The notes under the pieces are model-generated. The model was not told the origin of the DNA. It ran no database searches and saw only the letters and a list, made by a program, of their open reading frames with translations. Position numbers and translations under genes: made by a program. This document shows, in pieces, positions 18,007 through 26,249 of a DNA stretch of 57,043 nucleotides. Each line of letters begins with the position of its first letter. Positions within the stretch are counted from its first letter, which is position 1. Source of the DNA: Lachnospiraceae bacterium. GTDB lineage: Bacteria; Bacillota; Clostridia; Lachnospirales; Lachnospiraceae. The stretch covers positions 1-57,043 of the forward strand of contig JAFUQM010000054.1 of assembly GCA_017472325.1 (NCBI GenBank). The letters are read 5' to 3'.

Positions 18007-18739
18007 TGGAGAAATTTTATTTGAAATTGATAATTTGTGTAAAGCCTTCGGAGATATGTTAGTACTTGACCATATCTCAACGCAGATTCGTAAGGGAGAA
18101 GTGGTTGTTATTGTAGGACCATCAGGTTCTGGTAAATCAACCTTTTTACGTTCCCTGAATTTATTGGAAGAACCAACAGATGGAACTATCTCCTTTGAAG
18201 GTATGAATATTACAGACCCAAGTGTTAACATTAATACTTACCGACAGAAAATTGGTATGGTATTCCAGCATTTCAATCTTTTTCCGCATAAAACAATCTT
18301 AGAGAATATGACACTGGCTCCTATCAAACTTTTAAAACTTTCTAAAGCAGAAGCAGAAGCGGAAGCTATGGAGCTGTTAAAAAGAGTTGGACTGGAGGAA
18401 AAAGCACACGCTTATCCTGCACAGCTTTCAGGTGGTCAGAAACAGAGAATTGCCATTGTGCGTTCCTTATGTATGCATCCAGATGTTATACTTTTTGATG
18501 AGCCAACATCCGCACTTGATCCAGAGATGGTAGGAGAAGTTTTGAGTGTTATGTCTGACCTTGCAAGAGATGGCATGACGATGGTAATTGTAACACATGA
18601 GATGAATTTTGCCAGAGAGGTTGGCACAAGAGTTATGTTTGTAGATGAGGGTCAGATCAAAGAAGAAAACACACCAAAAGAATTCTTCGATGCCCCTAAA
18701 AATCCTAGATTACAAGAGTTTTTATCGAAGATTTTATAA
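17996..18739 (+). CDS. Polar amino-acid ABC transporter ATP-binding protein
   Basis: GlnQ/ArtP-type ATPase of the transporter. 247 residues: Walker [11 protein letters not shown]-loop [10 protein letters not shown], signature LSGGQKQR, Walker [13 protein letters not shown] and the switch His in [13 protein letters not shown] start at 17996, with GAGAGGAGG about 11 nt upstream inside the permease 3' end. Together with the two upstream genes it forms a complete importer. The substrate cannot be assigned beyond a polar amino acid. Confidence 0.96.
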   Translation: MSVNGEILFEIDNLCKAFGDMLVLDHISTQIRKGEVVVIVGPSGSGKSTFLRSLNLLEEPTDGTISFEGMNITDPSVNINTYRQKIGMVFQHFNLFPHKTILENMTLAPIKLLKLSKAEAEAEAMELLKRVGLEEKAHAYPAQLSGGQKQRIAIVRSLCMHPDVILFDEPTSALDPEMVGEVLSVMSDLARDGMTMVIVTHEMNFAREVGTRVMFVDEGQIKEENTPKEFFDAPKNPRLQEFLSKIL

Positions 18740-18799
18740 TTTTCATAATATCTATGAGTAAAGAATATAGTATTATAAAAAGCAACAGGAAGATACGAT

Positions 18800-19414
18800 A
18801 TGCTGAATTATATATGGGCAGTGATGATTCTGATAGGAATCGTATATGGTGCTTTTACAGGTAAAATGGAGGCTGTCACGAACGCAATGTTAGATTCTGC
18901 GGGCGAGGCGGTCTCTTTGTGTATTACGATGGTAGGCGTGATGTCATTTTGGATGGGGTTGATGGAAGCGGCAAGAGAGTGTGGCGTCATTGACAAACTG
19001 ACGCGGGGGATTCAACCATTTATCAGTTTTATGTTTCCACAAATCCCAAAAGAACATAAGGCAAGGGAGTATATTTCTACCAATATTATTGCGAATGTGT
19101 TAGGTCTTGGCTGGGCATGTACACCAGCGGGATTAAAGGCAATGGAAGCACTGGCACAGCTAGAAATAGAACGAGGAAATACAGAATACGTAGAAAATAC
19201 AGGCATGCGTGTTGCCAGTAGAGAGATGTGTACTTTTTTGATATTGAATATCTCTTCTTTACAATTGATTTCTGTGAATATGATTGCATATCGGAGCCAG
19301 TATGGAAGTGTAAATCCGACAGCCATCATTGCTCCCTCCATCATTGCGACCTGCATTAGTACATTTGTAGCTGTAATATATTGTAAAATAAAAAGCCGTT
19401 ACAAAACTCCGTGA
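18800..19414 (+). CDS. spmA: Spore maturation protein A
   Basis: 204-residue polytopic membrane protein with the nucleoside-recognition-type domain of SpmA (MLNYIWAVMILIGIVYGAFTGK; GLGWACTPAGLKAMEAL; SREMCTFLILNISSLQL). With SpmB it is needed for dehydration of the spore core in Bacillus and Clostridium. Start ATG 18800 follows AGGAAG. Its usual partner spmB is not adjacent but about 3.2 kb downstream, beyond two genes on the other strand. Its 3' end is part of a long hairpin. Confidence 0.92.
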   Translation: MLNYIWAVMILIGIVYGAFTGKMEAVTNAMLDSAGEAVSLCITMVGVMSFWMGLMEAARECGVIDKLTRGIQPFISFMFPQIPKEHKAREYISTNIIANVLGLGWACTPAGLKAMEALAQLEIERGNTEYVENTGMRVASREMCTFLILNISSLQLISVNMIAYRSQYGSVNPTAIIAPSIIATCISTFVAVIYCKIKSRYKTP

Positions 19415-19449
19415 TTATTAAAATCAAGGAGTTATTTGTAACAGCTTTT
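19395..19449. terminator. Bidirectional-looking hairpin at the spmA 3' end
   Basis: GCCGTTACAAA + ACTCC (19395-19410) pair with GGAGT (19428-19432) and TTTGTAACAGC (19435-19445), followed by TTTT (19446-19449), with AAAA on the other side. The left arm is inside the last spmA codons (stop 19412-19414). It separates spmA from the convergent DHH gene. Confidence 0.7.
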
Positions 19450-19483
19450 GACTTCATGGATAATTCAATCAAGGAGCAGAATT

Positions 19484-20404
19484 TTAATTATTTGCTAAGG
19501 CAGAAAGTTCTGCTAACATTTTTGGAAGGTCTGTTTCCATATTTTCATCAGAGAACTGGCATGTGCCAACTTTCTTATGTCCACCACCGTTGTATTTTAA
19601 CATAAGGCTTCCAACATCTACGTTGGAGGTCTTATTTAAAATGCTGTATCCAACTGCAGCACTGCATCCTAATCCGCCTTTACCATTTACAATCCATGCG
19701 GAAATATTCTGTTCAGGATACATACTATAAATCATAAAACGGTTGCCGGAATAGATTGGATCTACACCTCTTAAATCAGAAATAATAAGATTACCATCTA
19801 CACGAGTATATTTTGCAACCATTTCTTTGAACTTTTCAGTTTGTTCAAAGTAAACTTCAATACGCTCCTTAACATCTGGAAGATTTAAAATCTCATCAGT
19901 TGTCATTGTGCGGCAAGCGTCAATTAATTTTTCCATTAACTGATAGTTGGAAATGGTAAACTGTCTCCATCTTCCAAGACCTGTTCTTGGGTCCATGAGG
20001 AAGCCAATCAAAATCCAGCCTGTTGGGTTTTGTACTTCTTCAATTGTCAGATTACCAGAATCTACTTTATCAACTGCTTCCATCATATCATCAAACTGAG
20101 GAAATTTTTCTCTGCCGCCGTAATATTCATAAATGATACGTGCACAGGAAGGTGTGATACGGCTTTCACCTTTATATTTACCTTCTAATTGTAATCTTTC
20201 GTGTTCGCTGGAGTGATGGTCAAACCATAATCCACAGCCTTCTACGTAAGGAACATTTGCAAGACAGTCATCTTCTGTTACCTCTACAAGACCATCCTGT
20301 AAATCTTTTGGATGTGCAAATTTCCAATGGTCGATAATGCCGGCTTCTTTTAAGAGTGCGCCACAAGCTAACCCATCGAAATCAGAACGTGTTATTAATC
20401 TCAT
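19484..20404 (-). CDS. DHH family phosphoesterase
   Basis: 306-residue protein of the DHH superfamily (exopolyphosphatase / nanoRNase-related). Metal motifs: SDFDGLACG at residues 7-15, the name-giving DHHSSE near residue 77, an Asp in EAVDKVDSG, and the C-terminal DHHA1-type motif YNGGGHKKVGTCQF. No membrane or CBS domains. Possible substrates are short oligonucleotides, cyclic-dinucleotide breakdown products or polyphosphate. It precedes no other gene on its strand except across the c-di-GMP protein upstream (24 bp gap), suggesting an operon with it, which would fit pGpG or pApA hydrolysis (inference). Confidence 0.85.
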   Translation of the reverse strand: MRLITRSDFDGLACGALLKEAGIIDHWKFAHPKDLQDGLVEVTEDDCLANVPYVEGCGLWFDHHSSEHERLQLEGKYKGESRITPSCARIIYEYYGGREKFPQFDDMMEAVDKVDSGNLTIEEVQNPTGWILIGFLMDPRTGLGRWRQFTISNYQLMEKLIDACRTMTTDEILNLPDVKERIEVYFEQTEKFKEMVAKYTRVDGNLIISDLRGVDPIYSGNRFMIYSMYPEQNISAWIVNGKGGLGCSAAVGYSILNKTSNVDVGSLMLKYNGGGHKKVGTCQFSDENMETDLPKMLAELSALANN

Positions 20405-20427
20405 ATAATACCTCTTTTCTTTGTAAA

Positions 20428-22464
20428 TTATTTTCGAGTGATTTCTTCTATATTGTATACTAATTCCACATTGTAATTATCATACATACGTGAATAGTTT
20501 GCGATGATACGTTCTGCAATCATATGTCCATTTTCCTGATTGCTGTCAATCATAATAACTACCTGTTGAGAACTACTGTAACGGGATGTGACATCACCTT
20601 TGCGCAAGGAGCCGATAATACAGCGTTCCAAAACCTCCATTGCTTCGTTTAAGTCACTGATTTCCATTGTGCCGTGAATATTCTCTGTAATGGAGAAAAG
20701 AATAATCTGGGCGCTCTTTTTATTGCGACTCAAACTGCGGGCAATGAGTTGGTATATTTTTTCAAAATTGCCATAGTCAACAGAATATGCACCGGTAACT
20801 GTACCATCTTCGGTCAGACGTTTCTTTAAGTGTGCAAGGTCAATTTGAAGTCCTTTTTGTTTACTTGGCATAATAGATTCTTGTTCGCGTTGCAGAATCT
20901 GGAAAGAATTTTTACCATTTTGTTTTACGTAATATAATGCTTTATCACATTTCTGTAACAAATCCTTACAACGTTCTTTTGGTTTCTTCGTATAGGTAAT
21001 ACCGATGGAAAGTGTAATGCTGCTGTTAATATCAATATCCGATACAACATTCTGGAAATCTTTCAGAATAGCACGTGCTTTTTCTTCCATCCATTCAATC
21101 GTGTGTTCGCTATGATAGAATACAGCAAATTCATCACCGCTGATACGGCATACATCAGTATCATCTTCTGTATGTGTGCGTAAAACATTAGCCAGACGGC
21201 GGATAATGTTATCGCCTACGACATGACCATAATTTTCATTTACGTACAGGAAATTGTCCAAATCCATCAGGAACATAGTACCATGTTCTAAAGGATTATC
21301 CAAGTATTCGTTGACCTTAGTCTCAAATGTCTTGCGGATAGGAAAATCTGTCAGATAATCGAAATCTGTAGATCTTTGTACATCATTTTCTGTTTTCTTA
21401 CATACTTCAACAATGAAGGAATCGTATTCTTCCTCTTCTACCTGTTCCTGTTCGAATTCAAATTGTGGACTATCAGGTAATTGGAAGCCCTCTGCCAGAA
21501 TATCCAGCATAATTTTTGTCAGGTATGGATCAAACTGTGTACCGCTTCCCTTTTTGAGTTCATTGATTGCATAATCACTTATCTGTGCTTTTTCGTAGAT
21601 TCGATTAGAAGTAATTGCATCATAAGCATCTGCAATTCCAATAATACGTGCTACATATGGAATTTCATCACCTTTCAGACCATGCGGATATCCCTTGCCA
21701 TCGTAACGTTCGTGATGATACATAGCACCATCACAAATCTGTGGCACCATTGTAATCGGACGTAAGATAGCAGCACCCGTAATTGTATGATTACGTATCA
21801 GTCTGTATTCTTCATCTGTCAGTTTAACAGGTTTATTCAAAATAGTATCTGGAATTCCTATTTTACCAATATCATGCAATAATGCGATAAAATACATATT
21901 TAGACAGTCCTGTTTTGACCAGTTTAACCTTTTAGCAATTGCAAGGCAATACTGGGCAACACGGACAGAATGTCCCTTTGTATAGCGGTCTTTGGCATCT
22001 ACGGCATATGTAATGGTTGTAATTGACTGAATAAAAATCTTCTGTAATTCGTCTGCTTTGCCGTCTACAAGCTGCTCTAAGTGAGTACGGAATTCCATTA
22101 ACTCTAACACACGTGCAATACGGCTTTGCATTACCATAGGTGCAAATGGCTTTGTAATATAATCCATAGCACCCATCTGAAGTCCCATAACTTCACTTTC
22201 CTGCTTGGTATCTGCTGTTAAGAAGATAACAGGAATCTTACTCAGTTTTATATTATCTTTCATGCGTTGGAATACTTCATAGCCATCCATTTCTGGCATA
22301 TTGATATCAAGTAAAACCAAGTCAGGCATATCCCGATACATTTGTTCAAGGGCTGCCTTGCCGGACTGGAACATGGAAACTTTATAGGAACCAATCAGTA
22401 ACCCTTCTGCATGTTTTAAGATGGTTTTAGAATCATCTACAATAAATATGTGTTTTTTGTTCAT
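20428..22464 (-). CDS. Response regulator with HD-GYP, GGDEF and degenerate GGDEF-like domains
   Basis: About 678 residues. Domain order: receiver (FIVDDSKTILK, LLDINMPEMDGYE, FLTADTKQES, ITKPF) at 1-125; HD-GYP phosphodiesterase (LLHDIGKIGIPDTILNKP, YHHERYDGKGYPHGL) at about 145-330; GGDEF cyclase domain with RISGDEFAVFYH near 455; and a C-terminal section of about 140 residues with a GGDEF-like layout (GSLRKGDVTSRYSSSQQVVIM), SSSQQ replacing the active motif. It may both make and break c-di-GMP. Start is ATG 22464 after GAGG; an in-frame TTG at 22479 adds five residues. No cognate kinase is adjacent. Confidence 0.9.
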   Translation of the reverse strand: MNKKHIFIVDDSKTILKHAEGLLIGSYKVSMFQSGKAALEQMYRDMPDLVLLDINMPEMDGYEVFQRMKDNIKLSKIPVIFLTADTKQESEVMGLQMGAMDYITKPFAPMVMQSRIARVLELMEFRTHLEQLVDGKADELQKIFIQSITTITYAVDAKDRYTKGHSVRVAQYCLAIAKRLNWSKQDCLNMYFIALLHDIGKIGIPDTILNKPVKLTDEEYRLIRNHTITGAAILRPITMVPQICDGAMYHHERYDGKGYPHGLKGDEIPYVARIIGIADAYDAITSNRIYEKAQISDYAINELKKGSGTQFDPYLTKIMLDILAEGFQLPDSPQFEFEQEQVEEEEYDSFIVEVCKKTENDVQRSTDFDYLTDFPIRKTFETKVNEYLDNPLEHGTMFLMDLDNFLYVNENYGHVVGDNIIRRLANVLRTHTEDDTDVCRISGDEFAVFYHSEHTIEWMEEKARAILKDFQNVVSDIDINSSITLSIGITYTKKPKERCKDLLQKCDKALYYVKQNGKNSFQILQREQESIMPSKQKGLQIDLAHLKKRLTEDGTVTGAYSVDYGNFEKIYQLIARSLSRNKKSAQIILFSITENIHGTMEISDLNEAMEVLERCIIGSLRKGDVTSRYSSSQQVVIMIDSNQENGHMIAERIIANYSRMYDNYNVELVYNIEEITRK

Positions 22465-22620
22465 ATCCACCTCATACAATCGCGTTTTACAACGTTTTAT
22501 TCCCCAAAATAATCTATAAAAGTAATTATATCACAAAGTACAAATTTGGGAAACGAAAAAAGGCATATTTTTTATGACAAATAATAAATATAAAGTAAGA
22601 AAATACATAGGTGAATTTAT

Positions 22621-23148
22621 ATTTTAAACGTTTTTTCTAATCTTTCTAATATTATAATTCCGTTGATTGTCTTTTATGTCATTGCAGTGGGATTAGTAAA
22701 TAAGAAAAAAGTATATGAAGAATTTATAAAAGGTGCATCTGATGGTTTTCGGACAGTCATTCAGATTATGCCGACTTTAATTGGACTTATGGTTGCGGTT
22801 GGGGTGTTACGGGCATCTGGTTTTTTAGAATCAATAGGAAAAATATTAGGTAATTTTACAGAAAAAATAGGATTGCCTGCAGATATTGTACCGTTGGCAT
22901 TGATTAAGATGTTTTCCTCCTCTGCAGCAACAGGGTTTGTATTGGATATTTTTAAAACATACGGAACAGATTCTTATGTTGGACTGGTAACTTCCATTAT
23001 GATGAGTTGTACGGAAACAGTTTTTTATACAATGAGCGTCTACTTTATGGCAGCTAAAGTGACAAAGACAGGATATACTTTACAAGGTGCATTGCTTTCT
23101 ACATTTGCAGGGATTATTGCAAGTATTGTATTGGCGGGAATGATGTAA
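22621..23148 (+). CDS. spmB: Spore maturation protein B, possibly with a non-standard ATT start
   Basis: Membrane protein matching SpmB: GASDGFRTVIQIMPTLIGLMVAVGVLRASG, PLALIKMFSSSAATG and SCTETVFYTMSVYF (pieces of one sequence). Homology with Bacillus SpmB extends upstream to LSNIIIPLIVFYVIAVG, which needs translation from about 22621, where the codon is ATT, 6 nt after AGGTGA (22609-22614). An in-frame TGA at 22612 blocks anything further upstream. The first standard alternative is TTG 22663, which has no ribosome site and removes the first membrane segment. Either a rare ATT start or a damaged start codon. Confidence 0.75.
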   Translation: MLNVFSNLSNIIIPLIVFYVIAVGLVNKKKVYEEFIKGASDGFRTVIQIMPTLIGLMVAVGVLRASGFLESIGKILGNFTEKIGLPADIVPLALIKMFSSSAATGFVLDIFKTYGTDSYVGLVTSIMMSCTETVFYTMSVYFMAAKVTKTGYTLQGALLSTFAGIIASIVLAGMM

Positions 23149-23161
23149 GGAGAATAGGAAA

Positions 23162-23875
23162 TTAGCCTTGTTCATCTTCTTTTAATCGATATCCAACACC
23201 AACTTCCGTAAAGATATATTTTGGATCTGCAGGGTTGGTTTCTATTTTGCGTCTGATATTTGCCATATTTACGCGTAGAATTTTATTTGTATCGCTTGCG
23301 GCGTATGGTCCCCATACTTGTGTCATCAAGGTTGTATGTGTCACAACCTTTCCTGAATTTTGGGCAAGATAAGCTACAATCTTATATTCAATTGGCGTAA
23401 GATGGATTGAATTGCCATCTACTGTCACCATTCTTCTGGAAAAGTCGATTTTTAGACCACCGGCAGAATAGGGACGTGAGAACAAAGGGGAATCATTGTT
23501 TAATCTGTTGCTATGGCGTAAAGATGTTCGAATACGTGCCAGCAATTCTCCGGTGCCAAATGGTTTTGTAATATAGTCATCTGCACCCATATCAAGTGCA
23601 GTTACTTTCTCTCTTTCGTTGGTTCGTGCAGATACGACAATAATCGGACTGCTTGACCATTCACGTACAGATTTGATGATGGAATGACCGTCAATATCAG
23701 GAAGTCCCAAGTCTAGTAAAATGATGTCAGGACATTGAGAATTAATCAAAGAAAGCCCTTCTTTTCCAGAAAAAGCTTGCAATACCCTGTAATCATGTGA
23801 AGTCAGCGTACTGTACATAAAATCAGAAATATGTTGTTCATCTTCAATAACGAGAACTGTGAATTTGTTATTCAT
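23162..23875 (-). CDS. OmpR-family response regulator (KdpE-like)
   Basis: 237-residue DNA-binding response regulator. Receiver: VLVIEDEQHISDF, phospho-acceptor Asp in IILLDLGLPDIDG, SARTNEREK and ITKPFGTGEL. The C-terminal winged helix reads LTPIEYKIVAYLAQNSGKVVTH, split by TTLMTQVWGPY, and ends in VNMANIRRKIE...TEVGVGYRL, closest to KdpE. ATG 23875 overlaps the kinase stop in ATGAATAA, so the pair is translationally coupled. A longer upstream extension reads through kinase codons out of frame and is rejected. No kdpFABC genes are in the window. Confidence 0.92.
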   Translation of the reverse strand: MNNKFTVLVIEDEQHISDFMYSTLTSHDYRVLQAFSGKEGLSLINSQCPDIILLDLGLPDIDGHSIIKSVREWSSSPIIVVSARTNEREKVTALDMGADDYITKPFGTGELLARIRTSLRHSNRLNNDSPLFSRPYSAGGLKIDFSRRMVTVDGNSIHLTPIEYKIVAYLAQNSGKVVTHTTLMTQVWGPYAASDTNKILRVNMANIRRKIETNPADPKYIFTEVGVGYRLKEDEQG

Positions 23876-24986
23876 GTGCTTCCTCCTTTGGTAATGTAAA
23901 CATAAACTCTGCACCATCAGGGTAATTGATTGCTTGAATTGTACCACTATGTGCTGACACAATCGTCTTACAAATGGAAAGTCCGATGCCCATCCCTTTG
24001 TGTGCATCTGACATACGGGCACTTCTTGTAGAAGTACCATCAAAAATTGTTGGAATTAAATCTGGACTGATGCCGATTCCATAGTCGCGTACATGAAATG
24101 ATACGTATTGTGGATTATCTTTTACAGTAAAAATAATTGGATGCTCGCTTTGGGAATGTACAGAAGCGTTTTCCAGCAAATTAATAATAACCTGCTCAAT
24201 TAATAGGGAGTCCATTGGAATCATAATAAATTCATCAGGAACGGAGACGGTTAATGAGGCATCAGGCTGACGCTTTTTAAAACGCATCACAGCTTCTGAT
24301 ACAATTTCTTCTACGACTTCCAAAGAGGTGTTTACTTTGGTGGAAGTAGAGTTCTGGATTCTTGTAACGGAAAGCAGATTTTCTACCATGTTTAGGAGCC
24401 ATTCAGCATCATCGTTAATCTGGTGGACAAGCGCATCTTTTTTGTCCTGGATAGAAGTTGTCTGTACTGGGTTTGGAGTTATGTTTGCATCCTCGGAAAG
24501 CTCAAAATAAGAATTGGATGCGCCAATAATGCTTGTTAATGGTGTACGTAAATCGTGCGAAATAGCTCGCAGCAGATTGGCGCGCATTTGTTCTTTTTCC
24601 GCTTTGTTTAAAATGGCTTCCTGTTCAGAAAGCTGTTTTGCCTGAATTTTAATATGACTGGTTGCCGCACTTGTAATAATCGTAATAGTAAGCATAATCA
24701 GGAACGTCAGAGGGTATCCTGTCAGTGTAAAATTCAGTTTAAAAAATGGAAACGTAAAAAAGAAATTAATACAGATAACACTAAATAGAGAGAATACAAT
24801 CCCATACCAGTAACCTTCTGTAAATCGGGCTACCATAACTAGAGCAAGAATGTAAATCAGGGAAATATTGGCATAATTATTAGCTACTAATTCAAAACAT
24901 ATAAAAGCAATAAAAGTAGAAATTGCCATTAAAATAAAAGTGAATACCAATGAATGAACTGTAGAATATATTTTATTTTTTGGCAT
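23868..24986 (-). CDS. Sensor histidine kinase, short KdpD-like
   Basis: 372 residues. About four membrane helices form a DUF4118-type (KdpD) domain (ISLIYILALVMVARFTEGYW; VICINFFFTFPFFKLNFTLTG) at 15-115; then HisKA with the phospho-His in RAISHDLRTPLTSIIGAS, and HATPase with NLLENASVHS, VRDYGIGI and KGMGIGLSICK. The large N-terminal cytosolic KdpD and USP domains of full-length KdpD (about 900 residues) are missing, so the input may differ from classical K+ sensing. Coupled to the regulator downstream. A small membrane ORF and a strong hairpin lie just upstream. Confidence 0.92.
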   Translation of the reverse strand: MPKNKIYSTVHSLVFTFILMAISTFIAFICFELVANNYANISLIYILALVMVARFTEGYWYGIVFSLFSVICINFFFTFPFFKLNFTLTGYPLTFLIMLTITIITSAATSHIKIQAKQLSEQEAILNKAEKEQMRANLLRAISHDLRTPLTSIIGASNSYFELSEDANITPNPVQTTSIQDKKDALVHQINDDAEWLLNMVENLLSVTRIQNSTSTKVNTSLEVVEEIVSEAVMRFKKRQPDASLTVSVPDEFIMIPMDSLLIEQVIINLLENASVHSQSEHPIIFTVKDNPQYVSFHVRDYGIGISPDLIPTIFDGTSTRSARMSDAHKGMGIGLSICKTIVSAHSGTIQAINYPDGAEFMFTLPKEEAHE

Positions 24987-25003
24987 TTTAAATTTCCCTT
25001 CCC

Positions 25004-25037
25004 TGTAGAATATTTTATGTTATAAAAATATTCTACA
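25004..25037 (-). other. Perfect 13-bp hairpin before the kinase ribosome site
   Basis: On + coordinates TGTAGAATATTTT (25004-25016) and AAAATATTCTACA (25025-25037) are perfect inverted repeats around an 8-nt loop. In the minus-strand transcript it falls between the 48-residue ORF stop and the kinase ribosome site (GGGAAGGGAAA), with no T tract. It could control processing or translation of the kinase mRNA, or be a protein-binding operator. Confidence 0.65.
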
Positions 25038-25060
25038 GACATTCATAAAAATAGCAAGCG

Positions 25061-25207
25061 CTAATTCATAAGAGAAATTCCAAAACGTAATTTGCGATAA
25101 ACCTTATAACCAATAACAATAGGAATTGCAAATAATAAATAAATAGAAGGAACAATTCCTACAATACACATAAGTGGGATAATGATAAAATTCATAATAA
25201 ATGTCAT
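25061..25207 (-). CDS. Small 48-residue membrane protein upstream of the two-component pair
   Basis: ORF beginning MTFIMNFIIIPL with two hydrophobic stretches (IIIPLMCIVGIVPSIYLLF and AIPIVIGY) and a short basic end (KVYRKLRFGISLMN). The start has an excellent AGGAGGG 7 nt upstream, which is strong support despite the short length. It lies 74 bp upstream of the short KdpD-like kinase on the same strand, inside the 475-bp stretch between that kinase and the ZIP gene. No family is recognised. By position it could be a small regulator or partner of the kinase, but this is inference. Confidence 0.65.
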   Translation of the reverse strand: MTFIMNFIIIPLMCIVGIVPSIYLLFAIPIVIGYKVYRKLRFGISLMN

Positions 25208-25241
25208 AATAAAACCCTCCTGAAAGAATATTTAATATAAG

Positions 25242-25264
25242 AGCCACCCATAAAATGAGTGGCT
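25242..25264 (-). other. Hairpin in the 5' leader of the small membrane ORF
   Basis: AGCCACCCAT and ATGAGTGGCT form a 10-bp stem with one non-Watson-Crick pair and a 3-nt loop (+ coordinates 25242-25264). It lies about 20 bp upstream of the AGGAGGG site of the 48-residue ORF, with no T tract on either side. Confidence 0.45.
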
Positions 25265-25320
25265 GTGACTTCTAATGCAATATAACATATAGATATTTGG
25301 GAAAATACAAAAGCAAATAG

Positions 25321-25369
25321 ATTTTAGCGTTATCTTGGCGGAAAAGAAGGGGAATTTTAGCACTATCTT
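25321..25369. repeat. 16-bp direct repeat pair in the divergent promoter region
   Basis: ATTTTAGCGTTATCTT (25321-25336) and ATTTTAGCACTATCTT (25354-25369) differ at two positions and are 33 bp apart start to start, close to three helical turns. They lie between the divergent small ORF/kinase transcript and the ZIP gene, so they are good candidates for response-regulator binding sites. Confidence 0.6.
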
Positions 25370-25416
25370 AACAATGTATGACATATTGGAAGGACATGGT
25401 ACATTTTTAGATGCTG

Positions 25417-25425
25417 TGGTATAAT
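25417..25425 (+). promoter_or_regulatory. Extended -10 promoter of the ZIP gene
   Basis: TGG-TATAAT (25417-25425) gives an extended -10 element about 36 nt upstream of the ZIP gene start; no good -35 box is seen. Confidence 0.55.
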
Positions 25426-25460
25426 CTATAATAATATGCAAAAAGAAAGAGGTATTTGAG

Positions 25461-26243
25461 ATGACAACGATGATGGGTCTTGGTATTATGATTCCATTTT
25501 TTGGAACAATGTTAGGTGCCAGCTTTGTTTTTTTTCTAAGAGATCAGATAAAACCGTGGGTCAATACAGTGCTTGCGGGGTTTGCATCTGGTGTCATGAT
25601 GGCAGCAGCAGTGTGGTCTTTGCTGATTCCGGCGATTGAGGCATCTGAGGGCATGGGCAAATTATCTTTTATTCCTGCGGCAGTTGGATTTGCGCTAGGC
25701 ATCATTTTTTTACTATGTATGGATAAAGTAGTTCCCCACATTCACATTGAAAGTGGGAAGCAGGAAGGTGTGAAGGCAAAACTCAAAAAAACCACAATGC
25801 TTGTGTTTGCAGTGACGCTTCATAACCTGCCAGAAGGCATGGCTGTTGGTATCGTATTTGCAAGTCTTGGTACAGAGATGTCAGGAATTACAATTGCTGG
25901 TGCAATGGCGCTTGCGTTTGGTATTGCGCTTCAGAATGTACCTGAAGGAGCCATTATTTCCCTTCCATTAAAGGGAGAGGGTATGTCAAGAACAAAAGCA
26001 TTTTTATATGCTACACTTTCAGGCATTGTAGAGCCTCTTGGCGCATTGATTACCATTCTTCTGACAGCATATATTACACCGATACTCCCATATACACTTG
26101 CGTTTGCGGCAGGTGCTATGGTATATGTCATTATTGAAGAACTTGTTCCAGAGTCAGCAACAAGTGGACATTCTGATAAAGGAACGATTGGATTTATGTT
26201 AGGATTTATTATTATGATGATACTGGATGTAGCATTGGGTTAG
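25461..26243 (+). CDS. ZIP family metal transporter (ZupT-like)
   Basis: 260-residue membrane protein importing Zn2+ or another divalent metal. Eight-helix ZIP layout; metal-site motifs HNLPEGMAVG in helix IV and QNVPEGAIIS in helix V, followed by GIVEPLGAL. The loop between helices III and IV has HIHIESGKQEG, a short His-bearing stretch. Start ATG 25461 with GAAAGAGG upstream. The next gene begins 6 bp downstream, so it may head an operon that includes the Mrr-like gene. Confidence 0.93.
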   Translation: MTTMMGLGIMIPFFGTMLGASFVFFLRDQIKPWVNTVLAGFASGVMMAAAVWSLLIPAIEASEGMGKLSFIPAAVGFALGIIFLLCMDKVVPHIHIESGKQEGVKAKLKKTTMLVFAVTLHNLPEGMAVGIVFASLGTEMSGITIAGAMALAFGIALQNVPEGAIISLPLKGEGMSRTKAFLYATLSGIVEPLGALITILLTAYITPILPYTLAFAAGAMVYVIIEELVPESATSGHSDKGTIGFMLGFIIMMILDVALG

Positions 26244-26249
26244 AATACT

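Noticed and set aside
19411-19605. Short forward ORF after spmA
   Set aside because: It runs through the terminator hairpin and the 3' end of the DHH gene; no ribosome site or homology.
23876-24043. N-terminal extension of the KdpE-like regulator by 56 residues
   Set aside because: The extension reads kinase codons in another frame; the coupled ATG at 23875 gives the normal length and start.
23162-24986. Complete Kdp potassium system
   Set aside because: Only the kinase/regulator pair is present, the kinase lacks the KdpD N-terminal domains, and no kdpFABC is in the window.
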